Shown here: positions 14,945-23,450 of the stretch, one piece after another
Position numbering within the stretch: position 1 is the stretch's first letter
Layout of the letters: every line of letters starts with the position of its first letter
Origin: JBCDIQ01 sp039024295
Lineage (GTDB): Bacteria; Bacteroidota; Bacteroidia; J057
NCBI GenBank assembly: GCA_039024295.1
Contig: JBCDIQ010000018.1
Span: forward strand, 1-29,851
Reading direction: 5' to 3'
Length of the DNA: 29,851 nt
Translations under genes and position numbers: made by a program
The notes under the pieces: model-generated
Told to the model about the DNA's origin: nothing
Seen by the model: only the letters and a program-made list of their open reading frames with translations
The model's database searches: none

Positions 14945-17269
14945 ATGAAATATTGTCCTTTCCGATGTGCAACTTTAAAGTACTGGCTGGCATACCTAGT
15001 CGCACTCTTGGTACCCATCTTCGGAGCAAGTCAATCTTTTTCAGGTTGGGAGGAGAATTATCAACTATTAGGTCAGGATTCTCTGCTTGACCTCAGAAAA
15101 ATAGCTTATGAAAAACACATCATCGGGCAGCAGCCAGCCGATCTCGCCAATTGGGGTAAAACTGTCGCTGTAGATTTGGTCAAATTCGGAGGAGACTATC
15201 AACATGCTGCTGAAATCAATCAAGAAGCCATCAAATATGCCCAGCAAGCGGGAGATAAGGGACTAGAGGCCAAATGCTGGAATAATCAAGGGATATTTTT
15301 GATGTGGCTTCGGAAATACGAAGCTGCTTATCAGGCATACGAAAATTGTTTGATGCGGGAAAACCAGGACCAGCCCAGCCCCAAAACCCTCCACAATATG
15401 GGCAACCTCAAAATTCTGTCAGGCAAACTACAGCAGGCAATTCCGCTGTTTCAACATGCCGCTCGGTTGAACAAAGATCAACCTGGGTCACTGGTGAAAA
15501 ACCATCTGGGGATAGGAACCGCATATGCGAAACTCAGAAAATGGGACAGTGCCAAAGTATACCTGTTAAAGACATATAGGCTGGCAGAGCAACTGTCAAT
15601 TGCTAATTCGTACGCAGACCTAAATTTACAATTGGGATATGTCTACAACGAATCCTATCATGCTGACTCTGCCTATTACTTTTTCTCAAACTGCATGAAA
15701 ATTGCCCAATCCACTCAGAACCACGAAGATTTGGCACTGGCACACCATGGATTTGGTAATTGGCACCTGAATCAAAGAGAGTATGCCGAAGCCATTACTC
15801 AACTTGAAAAGGCTGTGGAAGTAATGGATGGGAACCTGTATGACTTTACCTCAATGGTGTATGGTGCCCTGGCCATGACGCATAAACGGATGGGCCATAT
15901 TTCTATTTCAAGGGACTACTACGAAAAAGGGATTGAGATGGCCCAAGCACTTGAGAAAAAAGGGGAGCTAGTAGATTTTAGGTTGAGCCTTGCTAATCTG
16001 GAGCGAGAACTGAAAAACTATTCCGCAGCTGAAGGTTTACTAAAGGCCAATCTTTCAGACTCATTGGTAATTGCTGATGTCTATAGTTTTACCAAAAATA
16101 AAATTGAATTGGGAATTGTGTTGTACAACAGTGGGAATTCTATTGAGGCAGAACGATTGATGTTGGAAGCAATTGGTCCTGCAGAGCAAATTGGGGAGTG
16201 GGAGGACCTCGCATCAGCACATACGACGGTTGCGGCCATTTCGATGGATAAGGACGATTCAAAAGCGGTTTGGGAAAATATGCAGTTGGCTCAACGTTGG
16301 CGGGACAGCGTGCAGGCCGGTTTGTACAGTGAAGGCCTTGCGCGTGTACGAACCCAGTTTGAAACAGATTTAAAAGAGCAGGAAATCTCTCAGCTCAATC
16401 AAAATCAGGAACTATTGGAGGATAACCTGGCGAAAACCAAGCGAGAACGAAACCTGCTGGTCCTGTTAGCGATCATTTTGCTGGTGTTTGTTGCTGTGGT
16501 AGGATACTTACTCAATCGCATTCGACAACAACAAAAACGGATTACCGATCAGCGGGATAGGTTGGAACAGCTCAATCACTCCAAGGATCGGCTTTTTGCG
16601 TTGATTGCCCATGATTTGGCAGGTCCAATTTCCGGGTTTAACGACCTGAATCGATTGTTTCAGCACAACATTCGTCAGGAAAAGTGGGATCGGTTGACTG
16701 AATTGAGTGGGCATGTGGCCCACCAAAGTAAGCAACTGCGATTTCTGCTGGATAATCTGCTGCAATGGGCCCTCCAGCAAATGAATGCCTATCGAGCTGA
16801 AACCCTGGAATTCAACCTAATCGCAACCTCTCAGGAGCAGCTAGAGGTGTTTCACACACAAGCCGAACAGAAAGGCATTAAGGTGAATTTGGTGCCAAAT
16901 GAGGAAAATGTTCCCCTTCTTGGCGATCAAAAGGGATTTCGAATTGCCTTGGGAAATCTCTTGGCCAATGCCATTAAATTCAGCGAAGGGGGAGAAATCA
17001 TCCTTCAAATTCAGAAAATGGATGGAGGGGTTGAGGTCCTGGTAAAGGATAATGGAACGGGCATGTCACCTGAAAAAATTGAGGAATTGCAATCCGACAG
17101 TTTGCCTCATCCGGTAAGTGGGAGTAGAGGGGAACGAGGGACAGGATTAGGGTTGCAGTTTGTTAAAACATACGTCGATCAGTCCAAAGGAGAATTTATC
17201 ATTCATTCTACCCTTGGAAAGGGCAGTCAAATTGGTTTTTTTCTGCCTGATAATGCCCATAAGTCATGA
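14945..17269 (+). CDS. TPR-containing sensor histidine kinase
   Basis: A 774-residue membrane kinase. An N-terminal signal peptide (about 1-29, ending GASQ) exports a helical sensor made of tetratricopeptide-like repeats (about 60-470), followed by a coiled coil, a transmembrane helix at about 501-523, and a cytoplasmic kinase core. The H-box FALIAHDLAGPIS places the phosphorylated histidine at 556; the N-box LGNLLANAIKF has Asn675; VKDNGTGMS and GTGLGLQFVK are the G-boxes. This is the common Bacteroidota design in which a periplasmic TPR domain signals to a HisKA kinase. The stop codon overlaps the start of the LytTR regulator (ATGA), so the two are translationally coupled and almost certainly partners. 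Ligand unknown. Confidence 0.93.
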   Translation: MKYCPFRCATLKYWLAYLVALLVPIFGASQSFSGWEENYQLLGQDSLLDLRKIAYEKHIIGQQPADLANWGKTVAVDLVKFGGDYQHAAEINQEAIKYAQQAGDKGLEAKCWNNQGIFLMWLRKYEAAYQAYENCLMRENQDQPSPKTLHNMGNLKILSGKLQQAIPLFQHAARLNKDQPGSLVKNHLGIGTAYAKLRKWDSAKVYLLKTYRLAEQLSIANSYADLNLQLGYVYNESYHADSAYYFFSNCMKIAQSTQNHEDLALAHHGFGNWHLNQREYAEAITQLEKAVEVMDGNLYDFTSMVYGALAMTHKRMGHISISRDYYEKGIEMAQALEKKGELVDFRLSLANLERELKNYSAAEGLLKANLSDSLVIADVYSFTKNKIELGIVLYNSGNSIEAERLMLEAIGPAEQIGEWEDLASAHTTVAAISMDKDDSKAVWENMQLAQRWRDSVQAGLYSEGLARVRTQFETDLKEQEISQLNQNQELLEDNLAKTKRERNLLVLLAIILLVFVAVVGYLLNRIRQQQKRITDQRDRLEQLNHSKDRLFALIAHDLAGPISGFNDLNRLFQHNIRQEKWDRLTELSGHVAHQSKQLRFLLDNLLQWALQQMNAYRAETLEFNLIATSQEQLEVFHTQAEQKGIKVNLVPNEENVPLLGDQKGFRIALGNLLANAIKFSEGGEIILQIQKMDGGVEVLVKDNGTGMSPEKIEELQSDSLPHPVSGSRGERGTGLGLQFVKTYVDQSKGEFIIHSTLGKGSQIGFFLPDNAHKS

Positions 17270-18009
17270 CGCCTGTTTCCATACTTGCCGTAGAAGATGA
17301 TCCCATCCAACAAGCTTCTCTGGAGCTTACCTTGGATGAGATGGGCTACCACTGTGCTGGTCTTGCTGAGAGTGCGCCCAAAGCTATCGAGCAGTTCAAG
17401 CGAACTTCTCCTGATCTCGTGTTGCTTGACATTCACCTGAAAGGTCAGACTGATGGCATTTCGCTTGGGCATCAATTGAATACGATTCGTCCAACACCGC
17501 TCATTTTTCTGACTTCCTTTGAGGATGTAGAAACCTATAATCGAGCACGCCTGACCCACCCGGCAGCCTACTTGGTGAAACCTGTTAAGGTTCCTGCTCT
17601 TCAATCCTGCATAGAGCATGCATTGCGGCAATTTGAGAGACCTGAGGAGAAGATTATTGCTGCTCCCTGGAAGGATGATGTTCTATTTCAGGAAAGCCTC
17701 TTTGTGAAGATTGGACAGCGGCTGGTACGAATCAAATGCGAAGACATTTTATGGGCAGAGACAGCTGGTAACCGCTACGCTAAGCTGGTAACAGCAGAAC
17801 GGGAAGCTCACGTTAGGAGGTCGCTGACAGAGATTCAAGGGAAGCTCAAGAACTTTCCCTTCGTAAGAATTCATCGTTCATTTTTGATCAATATGAATTT
17901 CTTGGCGTCCATTCGCGAATCTGACCAAACGGTGCAAATAGCCGGGCATGACTTGCCAATTGGAGAAACCTATCGTAAAGGGTTTATGCAACGGATCAAT
18001 CGGTTGTAA
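17266..18009 (+). CDS. LytTR-family response regulator
   Basis: A 247-residue DNA-binding regulator. The receiver domain (1-125) has the acidic pair Asp11-Asp12, phosphorylated Asp55 in LVLLDIHL, Thr83 in FLTSF and Lys105 in YLVKPVK, so all catalytic positions are kept. The LytTR domain (about 148-247) shows the typical 'IKCEDILWAETAGNRYAKL' opening strand, 'VRRSLTEIQGKL' and 'FVRIHRSFLINMNFL', and an ending with 'GETYRKGFMQRI'. LytTR domains bind direct repeats upstream of target promoters. The start overlaps the kinase stop by 4 bp, so this is the output of that kinase. Targets are not visible in the window. Confidence 0.95.
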   Translation: MTPVSILAVEDDPIQQASLELTLDEMGYHCAGLAESAPKAIEQFKRTSPDLVLLDIHLKGQTDGISLGHQLNTIRPTPLIFLTSFEDVETYNRARLTHPAAYLVKPVKVPALQSCIEHALRQFERPEEKIIAAPWKDDVLFQESLFVKIGQRLVRIKCEDILWAETAGNRYAKLVTAEREAHVRRSLTEIQGKLKNFPFVRIHRSFLINMNFLASIRESDQTVQIAGHDLPIGETYRKGFMQRINRL

Positions 18010-18010
18010 A

Positions 18011-18043
18011 ACTAAAAAAGCCGAAGGCTACAGTGCCTCCGGC
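18011..18043 (-). terminator. Intrinsic terminator for the minus-strand small membrane gene
   Basis: GCCGAAGGC (18020-18028) pairs with GCCTCCGGC (18035-18043) with a single mismatch and a 6-nt loop. On the minus strand the hairpin is followed by TTTTTTAGT, a proper T tract, 21 bp past the stop of the gene ending at 18064. On the plus strand it lies just after the LytTR gene but has no T tract, so there it would act weakly. Confidence 0.7.
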
Positions 18044-18063
18044 AAAATCATACATCTGTCACA

Positions 18064-18420
18064 TTACTTACTAAGCTTTACGCCTAGCCAGAATGAGATC
18101 CCCACGGTCGCAAGAATGGTAATCACACGGAGCATGCCGCTTTCAGGTGAAAAAGCAAGAATAAGGGCAGTTCCTATACCAAGTCCCACAACAGTACCGA
18201 CTGCAGCACCCACCAGTTTAGGAGGAATAGCTGCGTGTGCCCTTTCAAATTGACTTCGATGCCGAAGAAAATCTTCTCTGGCTTGACGGACTGCCAATCG
18301 ATGACCTGCGGAACGCAGCTTCTCGGTAGCAGCTTCAGGGGGGGAGAGTCGTTCAGGGGTGTTGGGAGAAGAAAGTGCGTTTTCATGGTCAGGCCCTGAG
18401 GCCGGATTACCTTTCTTCAT
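18064..18420 (-). CDS. Small two-helix membrane protein with glycine-zipper segment
   Basis: A 118-residue protein. The first 65 residues are polar; residues 31-62 look like a charged amphipathic helix. Two transmembrane helices follow at about 68-90 and 96-114. The first has a GxxxG-rich face (GAAVGTVVGLGIG), a packing pattern of oligomerising or pore-like helices; the C-terminus is short and basic. I recognise no family. It is the last gene of a long run of minus-strand genes, separated by about 177 bp from the MCE gene, and is followed by an intrinsic terminator. It may have its own promoter, although I see no exact -7 box. Confidence 0.6.
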   Translation of the reverse strand: MKKGNPASGPDHENALSSPNTPERLSPPEAATEKLRSAGHRLAVRQAREDFLRHRSQFERAHAAIPPKLVGAAVGTVVGLGIGTALILAFSPESGMLRVITILATVGISFWLGVKLSK

Positions 18421-18597
18421 CTGAACAGGGTTAAGGGTTTGGAATTCGCAAATAAAGAACGGAAGTAGATCTCTTTGGGAAATGATCCAAAATAATAGTT
18501 AGCAATTCAGATCATTATATGTGGATAAAAATATAGAGATATTGGATTTATCGCAAATCAATTTTATTCATATCGACGAAAAATTACCTGAGTTTGG

Positions 18598-19569
18598 CTA
18601 TTTTTTCTTCTTTCTTTCAAAAACATACACGTCTACATCCAGATATTTTTGTGGATTTTTCTTAATTGCTTCAAGTAGGTCATTGGCATTTCCAATAGAG
18701 CCATTCAGGTTATCATAAAGTTCTCGTTCTCGAATAAGTAGGCCCAAACTACTGGAATCACTGTTTATTTGTTGGGTTAAGGCATTCAATTGAGCCACCG
18801 CAGCTTGTGCTTCTTGGGTCAATTTTTTGATGTCAGGACTTGCTTCGGCGAGTTTATCCGTTGAAGTTCCTACATTTTTTATGATCCCATTTATATTGGG
18901 TTCATTCTCATCGATATTTCCCACCACGTTTCCTGCACTTACAACTACTGAATTCGTGGACTGGGTAAGTTGGTCTACCTGACCCGTAATGCTGGCAATA
19001 TTTGCAGTGGTTTGGTTCAGGTTTTTTACAATGGCCTCTATGTCATTGCCTCCTTCAAACTGTTCTAAGGAGGAAGAAACAACTCTCGCGATTTTGGTCA
19101 ATTCCTGAGAAAGCTTTTTTATTTCTCCAATAATTTCAGTTCCATCCTTATCAAAAAGGTCTTGGGCTTTGTCAAAAGCTGTCTCTGCAATACTGCCCGA
19201 AATGGTATCCCCGTCTTCCAGCATACGGCTGGACTGTCCCTTAATGATTTCCACAGCTTTTGTACCCAGTAAATCAGCGTTATAAATATCTGCTCGTGAA
19301 TCTACGGGGATAAATCGTTCCTGGTCTAATTCTAATTGAACAGTAACCTTATCATCAACCAGGTCCATTTTCATTACACGACCTACACTCAGGCCTTTCA
19401 TCATAATGGAATTCCCCCTTACCAAGCCATTCACATTGTCATACACCACCACCAGCCGCATCGTGCTGCCCAGAATATTACTTCCCTTCATGTAACTGAG
19501 ACCATAGATGGCCGCCAGGATAGCAATGATGGCATAAATACCGAATTTGACTTCTTTGGATAAATTCAA
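18598..19569 (-). CDS. MCE/MlaD-family lipid-transport protein
   Basis: A 323-residue periplasmic protein anchored by one N-terminal helix (7-28). The MCE domain (about 37-113) is shown by VYDNVNGLVRGNSIMMKGLSVGRV and ADLLGTKAVEIIKG; members form hexameric rings or tubes that carry phospholipids between membranes. The rest (about 130-300) is a long heptad-like helix rich in Gln, Asn and Ser, normal for Bacteroidota homologues. The start is TTG; no in-frame ATG is available without losing the anchor, and the LSKEVK lead is typical of the family, so here TTG is real. No mlaE or mlaF lies nearby. It follows the DUF3299 gene by 51 bp and may share its transcript. Confidence 0.9.
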   Translation of the reverse strand: MNLSKEVKFGIYAIIAILAAIYGLSYMKGSNILGSTMRLVVVYDNVNGLVRGNSIMMKGLSVGRVMKMDLVDDKVTVQLELDQERFIPVDSRADIYNADLLGTKAVEIIKGQSSRMLEDGDTISGSIAETAFDKAQDLFDKDGTEIIGEIKKLSQELTKIARVVSSSLEQFEGGNDIEAIVKNLNQTTANIASITGQVDQLTQSTNSVVVSAGNVVGNIDENEPNINGIIKNVGTSTDKLAEASPDIKKLTQEAQAAVAQLNALTQQINSDSSSLGLLIRERELYDNLNGSIGNANDLLEAIKKNPQKYLDVDVYVFERKKKK

Positions 19570-19620
19570 AATGGAAGAATTTGAAAATTGGGTAGCGGAA
19601 TAATTGGATTGGGAGAGAAG

Positions 19621-20247
19621 TTAGATCGCTTCGGAAGCAGACTCCAAAATATAATTCATTTGGTCAATATCTTCATCATTCAAACGGAGGGTCCCTTTGA
19701 ATGTTGCCCAGTCATCGACCTTGTAGGAGGCATCTGATTCTGTTAAATTAAGTTGGACCACAGATTCAGGACCTGCACCTCCACAGAAAAAGCAAGCACT
19801 CATGGGAAAAGCGGAAAGCACATACTGACCTTTTTCTTCATCAATGGGAATGATGTACCCGGGGATGCTCACTTTCTTTCCTTCTAGGCCTTGAACCGTC
19901 TCACCAAATTTTGGAAAGAGCATGATCTGCTCCACTTCAGGATAGTACTTATCAACAAAGGAAACATCTGCCAAATCAATCCATGAGATTTCATGGTAGC
20001 CGTTCACTATCCGAAAGTTGCGCGCACCAGACCCAGGTTCTCTCGTGGGTTCGTCCCTATCAGTTCCTTCATTGGGGGGTACCTCGGAGAATGACTGAGG
20101 ACCAACGTCAGGTAAGCTATTGGGAGCAGGTTGTGTGGGATCAAACTCTTGTCCAACTTCCGGTTCTGGTACCATAAATGTCACAAAGGCCCAATTGAGC
20201 AGGGCAAATGCTGTTACAACTCCTAGAATGTATGGAAGGTATCTCAT
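19621..20247 (-). CDS. DUF3299 protein, ABC-transporter-linked
   Basis: A 208-residue protein with an N-terminal membrane anchor (about 6-26), a Pro/Glu-rich spacer to about residue 75, and a C-terminal DUF3299 domain: SWIDLADVSF (88-97), VSIPGYIIPID (126-136), and the signature PMSACFFCGGAGPES (148-162) with Cys152 and Cys155. The two cysteines and conserved fold suggest metal or redox chemistry in the periplasm. In Proteobacteria DUF3299 proteins are encoded with LolD-like ATPases and FtsX-like permeases in zinc-responsive operons (for example Pseudomonas PA4063-PA4066, from memory). The same three families are neighbours here. A candidate -7 box and a terminator-like hairpin lie between it and the permease gene. 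Confidence 0.88.
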   Translation of the reverse strand: MRYLPYILGVVTAFALLNWAFVTFMVPEPEVGQEFDPTQPAPNSLPDVGPQSFSEVPPNEGTDRDEPTREPGSGARNFRIVNGYHEISWIDLADVSFVDKYYPEVEQIMLFPKFGETVQGLEGKKVSIPGYIIPIDEEKGQYVLSAFPMSACFFCGGAGPESVVQLNLTESDASYKVDDWATFKGTLRLNDEDIDQMNYILESASEAI

Positions 20248-20265
20248 GAAAAGAGTAGTAAGGAT

Positions 20266-20287
20266 AAAAAACCGTTTTTAATAACGG
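20266..20287 (-). terminator. Short terminator-like hairpin after the permease gene
   Basis: On the minus strand CCGTT (20287-20283 side) pairs with AACGG around a 6-nt loop and is followed by six T residues (20271-20266). The stem has only 5 bp. It would separate the permease transcript from DUF3299, or act as an attenuator. Confidence 0.4.
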
Positions 20288-20294
20288 CCTTGGA

Positions 20295-20302
20295 CAAAAA
20301 TA
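20295..20302 (-). promoter_or_regulatory. -7 promoter box (TATTTTTG) for the DUF3299 gene
   Basis: Minus-strand TATTTTTG matches TAnnTTTG and lies about 48 bp before the ATG at 20247, between the permease stop and the DUF3299 start. No matching -33 TTG was found. A transcript from here would begin just before the terminator-like hairpin at 20266-20287, which is awkward for this reading. Confidence 0.3.
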
Positions 20303-20335
20303 GGATATTGAAGGGAAACTTGCATCAGAGTTTAC

Positions 20336-21640
20336 CTACACTTGATTGCTAAGGGTCTGTGAAATGGGGGTATTTGCTGCCCTTAATGCTGGAATCAGGC
20401 CTGCAACAATTCCCAGTCCAATCACACCAACCGCTAGAAGTGCCTCCTCAGGAAGTACCTGAAATGCCAATAACTGATAAGCATATTGTGCTTCTGCCTG
20501 TTGACTCAGGAGAAAAATGGCCCCATGGCCTAGAAAAAGTCCTACTATCAGTCCAGTTAAGCTAAGCAACATTGCCTCAGTCAGAATCAAGCTGGCAAGT
20601 TTTTCTGGACTTGCCCCCAGTGTTCTCATGAGTGCTAGCTCATACCTGCGCTGGTCAAGGGAAGTATAAAGGGAAATAAACATGCTGAGGGCCGCAATCA
20701 ACATTACGGCGATTGCTACTCCTCTAAGTACAGAAGTACCTATGCCCAATTGGTTGAATAGCCGATTGAGCTCGATAGCCGGAACAGCAGCTTGCATCGA
20801 GGTATTGGCATTGATCTGTCTGGGCATCGTAACAATGCCTACCGCTTTATTCCTGAATTTTACCAGCAGAGAGGTAACCTCTCGATCAGCATAATGCTCA
20901 TCTGCATCCTCCTCATGGTTTTCCTGTGGATGCGTTTTATGGCCATCATCGTGATCTGCTTCTTCGTTTTCATGTTCAGCATCTGAGTGGGACTCCTCTG
21001 AAGTCGACTCCTCATGATCTTCTTCATGCTCATGGACAGCCCAGACACTTTCGGTGGATGTCAGTATCAGTTGATCGAGAACCGTGCCATTGGGTTGGAG
21101 GATCCCTGTAACGATATATTTACTTTCCTCGTGGGTCATGCCCTCTGCAAGTAAGCCATGGGTGCCAGCAAAAGAATCACCAATCGATAAACCAGTTTTT
21201 TGAGCTACTTTCGCTCCCAGCACAACCTCTAGGGTAGCGTTCCAGGGAGTTCCCTGTGCAATTGTACCCTTGTATAATTCCAGGTATGCCAAAGTGGTTC
21301 CCAGAATTCGATAACCTCGATAATTATCCCCGTAAGAAAGGGGAATTGCCTGTTTGATCAGCGGATGACGCATTAGCTTCTCAGCTTCCTCTAAAGGAAT
21401 ATTACCAGTAGGAGAATCAATGTGATAAATGGCGGAAAGAATTACCTGAAGCGGACTCCCTTTTGCGCCTACCACCAAATCCACTCCCCGAAGGTTGGTC
21501 TTAAACTGGCGTTCCACCTCATGGTTGAGGAGCAAAAGCAGGCTGATGATACCTACCCCTAGTGCCAGAAGTAATAGGCTCAGCAGGCTCGACAGCAATC
21601 GATCTGCCAGGTTTTTCCAGCTAAGTATTAACGTATTCAT
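20336..21640 (-). CDS. FtsX/MacB-type ABC permease with His/Asp/Glu-rich loop
   Basis: A 434-residue permease with the four-helix MacB/LolCE topology: one N-terminal helix (about 14-38), a large periplasmic domain, then helices at about 303-325, 350-378 and 398-420. The C-terminal cytoplasmic junction has the family motif RRYELALMRTLGAS (331-344). These proteins work as mechanotransmitters that drive periplasmic partners rather than as classical channels. The periplasmic domain contains an insertion at about 203-249 with ten histidines among many Asp and Glu, resembling the metal-binding loops of zinc transporters. The ATPase gene ends 4 bp upstream, so the pair is coupled. With DUF3299 next door, a role in zinc or other divalent metal handling is inferred, not shown. 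Confidence 0.9.
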   Translation of the reverse strand: MNTLILSWKNLADRLLSSLLSLLLLALGVGIISLLLLLNHEVERQFKTNLRGVDLVVGAKGSPLQVILSAIYHIDSPTGNIPLEEAEKLMRHPLIKQAIPLSYGDNYRGYRILGTTLAYLELYKGTIAQGTPWNATLEVVLGAKVAQKTGLSIGDSFAGTHGLLAEGMTHEESKYIVTGILQPNGTVLDQLILTSTESVWAVHEHEEDHEESTSEESHSDAEHENEEADHDDGHKTHPQENHEEDADEHYADREVTSLLVKFRNKAVGIVTMPRQINANTSMQAAVPAIELNRLFNQLGIGTSVLRGVAIAVMLIAALSMFISLYTSLDQRRYELALMRTLGASPEKLASLILTEAMLLSLTGLIVGLFLGHGAIFLLSQQAEAQYAYQLLAFQVLPEEALLAVGVIGLGIVAGLIPALRAANTPISQTLSNQV

Positions 21641-21644
21641 GTAA

Positions 21645-22277
21645 TTAACTGAGTCGAAGGTGCTGAGGAAACAGGTTTACAAGCCGTTGGTCATGGGTCA
21701 CAATGAGTAAGGCTGCGTCCTCTAGCTGTGCTTGCTCTGCCAATAAAGTTGCTACCTTATGGGCATTTTGATCATCGAGGCTGGAAGTAGGCTCATCTGC
21801 CAAAATAACAGAAGGCTGGTTGACAAGTGCCCTGGCAATACTGGCTCGTTGTTGCTCCCCAACACTCAGAAATCTTGGCAGTCGGTTGGCATATTCTCCA
21901 ATTCCTAACCGACCTAGAAGGGTTTGTACCCTTTTCTTTGAAGGAGAATTACCCGCTAGTTGTTGTGCCAATAGGAGGTTTTCAGCTACCGTAAGTGAAC
22001 GGATGAAATGAGGTTGCTGAAAAATCAGCCCGACATTCGCCCCACGAAACTGGTCAAGGGTTTGCCCCTTTAATTTTTTGAGGGAATATCCTCCGATATG
22101 CACTTCACCTTGTTGTAAAGGAATTAATCCTGCAATCAAGTGAAGAAGTGTGGTTTTTCCCCGACCGGAAGTACCAAGCACCAACAGGGTTTCTCTTGAG
22201 TTACACTCAAGGTCAGGGAACATTATTTTAGGCCTTCCAGGGTATTGGTAGGCGATCTCATGGGTTGCAATGCTCAT
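21645..22277 (-). CDS. ABC transporter ATPase (LolD/MacB type)
   Basis: A 210-residue ATP-binding subunit, partner of the permease whose gene starts 4 bp downstream. Motifs: Walker A LGTSGRGKTT (34-43), Q-loop LIFQQPHF (84-91), signature LSVGEQQR (137-144, instead of LSGGQ), Walker B VILADEPTSSLD (157-168) and the switch histidine in VTHD (193-196). The signature variant is mild and, as I recall, seen in other Bacteroidota LolD-like proteins. ATG at 22277 is preferred over an in-frame TTG at 22304, since it leads directly into the usual first strand (THEIAYQYPG). It starts 42 bp after the DUF3108 stop and probably belongs to the same transcript. Confidence 0.92.
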   Translation of the reverse strand: MSIATHEIAYQYPGRPKIMFPDLECNSRETLLVLGTSGRGKTTLLHLIAGLIPLQQGEVHIGGYSLKKLKGQTLDQFRGANVGLIFQQPHFIRSLTVAENLLLAQQLAGNSPSKKRVQTLLGRLGIGEYANRLPRFLSVGEQQRASIARALVNQPSVILADEPTSSLDDQNAHKVATLLAEQAQLEDAALLIVTHDQRLVNLFPQHLRLS

Positions 22278-22319
22278 GTCCAAAAATAGGCTTTTTTGAG
22301 ACAATGAACGGCAAAAAAC

Positions 22320-23117
22320 TCAACGTGATACCAAAGCGGTAAAGTCATGGCGGAGGTTACGCCACTCGACCAAGTCCGCCTTTAAAGAGCCAATTGCCAA
22401 ATCAGATTTTATGCGAAGGGGAATTTTATTGTGGTCGTCGGATATCCAGAACTCAATCTTACTTCCATCGGTAATCAGGCCCGCTTCCTCCACGAGGAGC
22501 TTCATTTTAAGGGCTTTGTACTTTTTTCCTTCTACGCGAATGGTCTCCCTTTTGACCAAAACAGCTTCAAGCCCAAAAGTCTTGCGATCGATGAAGTTAC
22601 GAAGGGATATCTTATCGCCTAGCTTCAATCGGGTATGATCTGTGGTTGTCCGAGCAAAATAGAAGGCAGAAACAACATCTTGAATACCCACGGGAACATC
22701 GTATTGCCGAACCCGCTTTTTTCGATCTGTGTAAATGGCTTTTTGCTGTTCGTGATCAAATTGAATGGTGGTATAGCTTTCAAAATCACCTTCCTGAATG
22801 TCTCTATTGAATTGGATGGGCAGGAGGGTTTTCTCATCTACATAGGTTTCGTATACGTCCTCACAATGATAGAACAGATCAAATGCGCCGGCAGTCACGC
22901 CTGTGCCTTTGATGTGCATGCACCTGTGACCATTTATATGCTGAGATTTGGGCGAAACTTCCATGGTGGCAAATCCAGCGTTCAAGAGTCCATAATGAAC
23001 CCTGTATTTTAAAAATTCACCCTTTTGAAAGGTGAAGTTAGGCACCGATGTCCATAGAGACTGACCAAACGCAGCCCCTGTAAGTAAGAGGAATAGGGAA
23101 GTGATTATAGTTCTCAT
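22320..23117 (-). CDS. DUF3108 periplasmic protein
   Basis: A 265-residue exported protein with a signal peptide (about 1-19, ending AAFGQ). The mature part matches DUF3108: GEFLKYRVHYGLLNAGFATMEV near the start, a lipocalin-like run of strands with DLFYHCEDVYETYVD and TLLPIQFNRDIQEG, and near the C-terminus EFWISDDHNKIPLRIKSDLAIGSLKADL. In Bacteroidota this family is a beta-barrel-like periplasmic protein of unknown role, often in envelope gene sets. An ATG at 23147 is also in frame, but the one at 23117 gives a better signal peptide. It is the first gene of the minus-strand run that includes the ABC system; co-function is suggested only by proximity. Confidence 0.82.
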   Translation of the reverse strand: MRTIITSLFLLLTGAAFGQSLWTSVPNFTFQKGEFLKYRVHYGLLNAGFATMEVSPKSQHINGHRCMHIKGTGVTAGAFDLFYHCEDVYETYVDEKTLLPIQFNRDIQEGDFESYTTIQFDHEQQKAIYTDRKKRVRQYDVPVGIQDVVSAFYFARTTTDHTRLKLGDKISLRNFIDRKTFGLEAVLVKRETIRVEGKKYKALKMKLLVEEAGLITDGSKIEFWISDDHNKIPLRIKSDLAIGSLKADLVEWRNLRHDFTALVSR

Positions 23118-23450
23118 GGCTATAGGCATTATGGTTATTAAACGCATAACTATTAAAAAAGGTATATAGGTTTTTATGTGAGAAATCTTACTTGATTTAT
23201 GTCATATAGAAGGTTCTGTAAACGCTTCTGGATGACGTGTTTTTCTACCTCTTTGGTTATTAAGACGTTCAATTATTGAAAATATCATCAGTTACTATTG
23301 AAAAAATGGGTGATTTTTTGAGAAAACCTTACTCGTAAAGAAAAAAAACTATGTAATATATCTGGAATATCAGACTTCCTGGCAACTGATTCTTTTGTTT
23401 ATTGTCTATATTATATTAGCAAAATGACTTAGAGCTTCAATATCGCATTA
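23118..23450. other. AT-rich intergenic region between divergent genes
   Basis: About 330 bp without a gene. It is rich in A and T tracts. On the minus strand TACCTTTT just upstream of the DUF3108 start is one base from the -7 consensus. On the plus strand I see no exact TAnnTTTG before the 70-codon frame at 23451. No tRNA-like fold, long hairpin or tandem repeat was recognised. Confidence 0.6.

Noticed and set aside
18521..18718. A 65-codon plus-strand frame reaching into the MCE gene
   Set aside because: Most of it is antisense to the MCE gene's C-terminus, including its lysine tail read as phenylalanines. No family or ribosome site supports it.
22281..22288. A minus-strand TATTTTTG matching the -7 consensus before the ABC ATPase
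   Set aside because: It is only 4 bp before the ATG at 22277, so transcription would start at or inside the start codon. The gene is more likely read from upstream with the DUF3108 gene.
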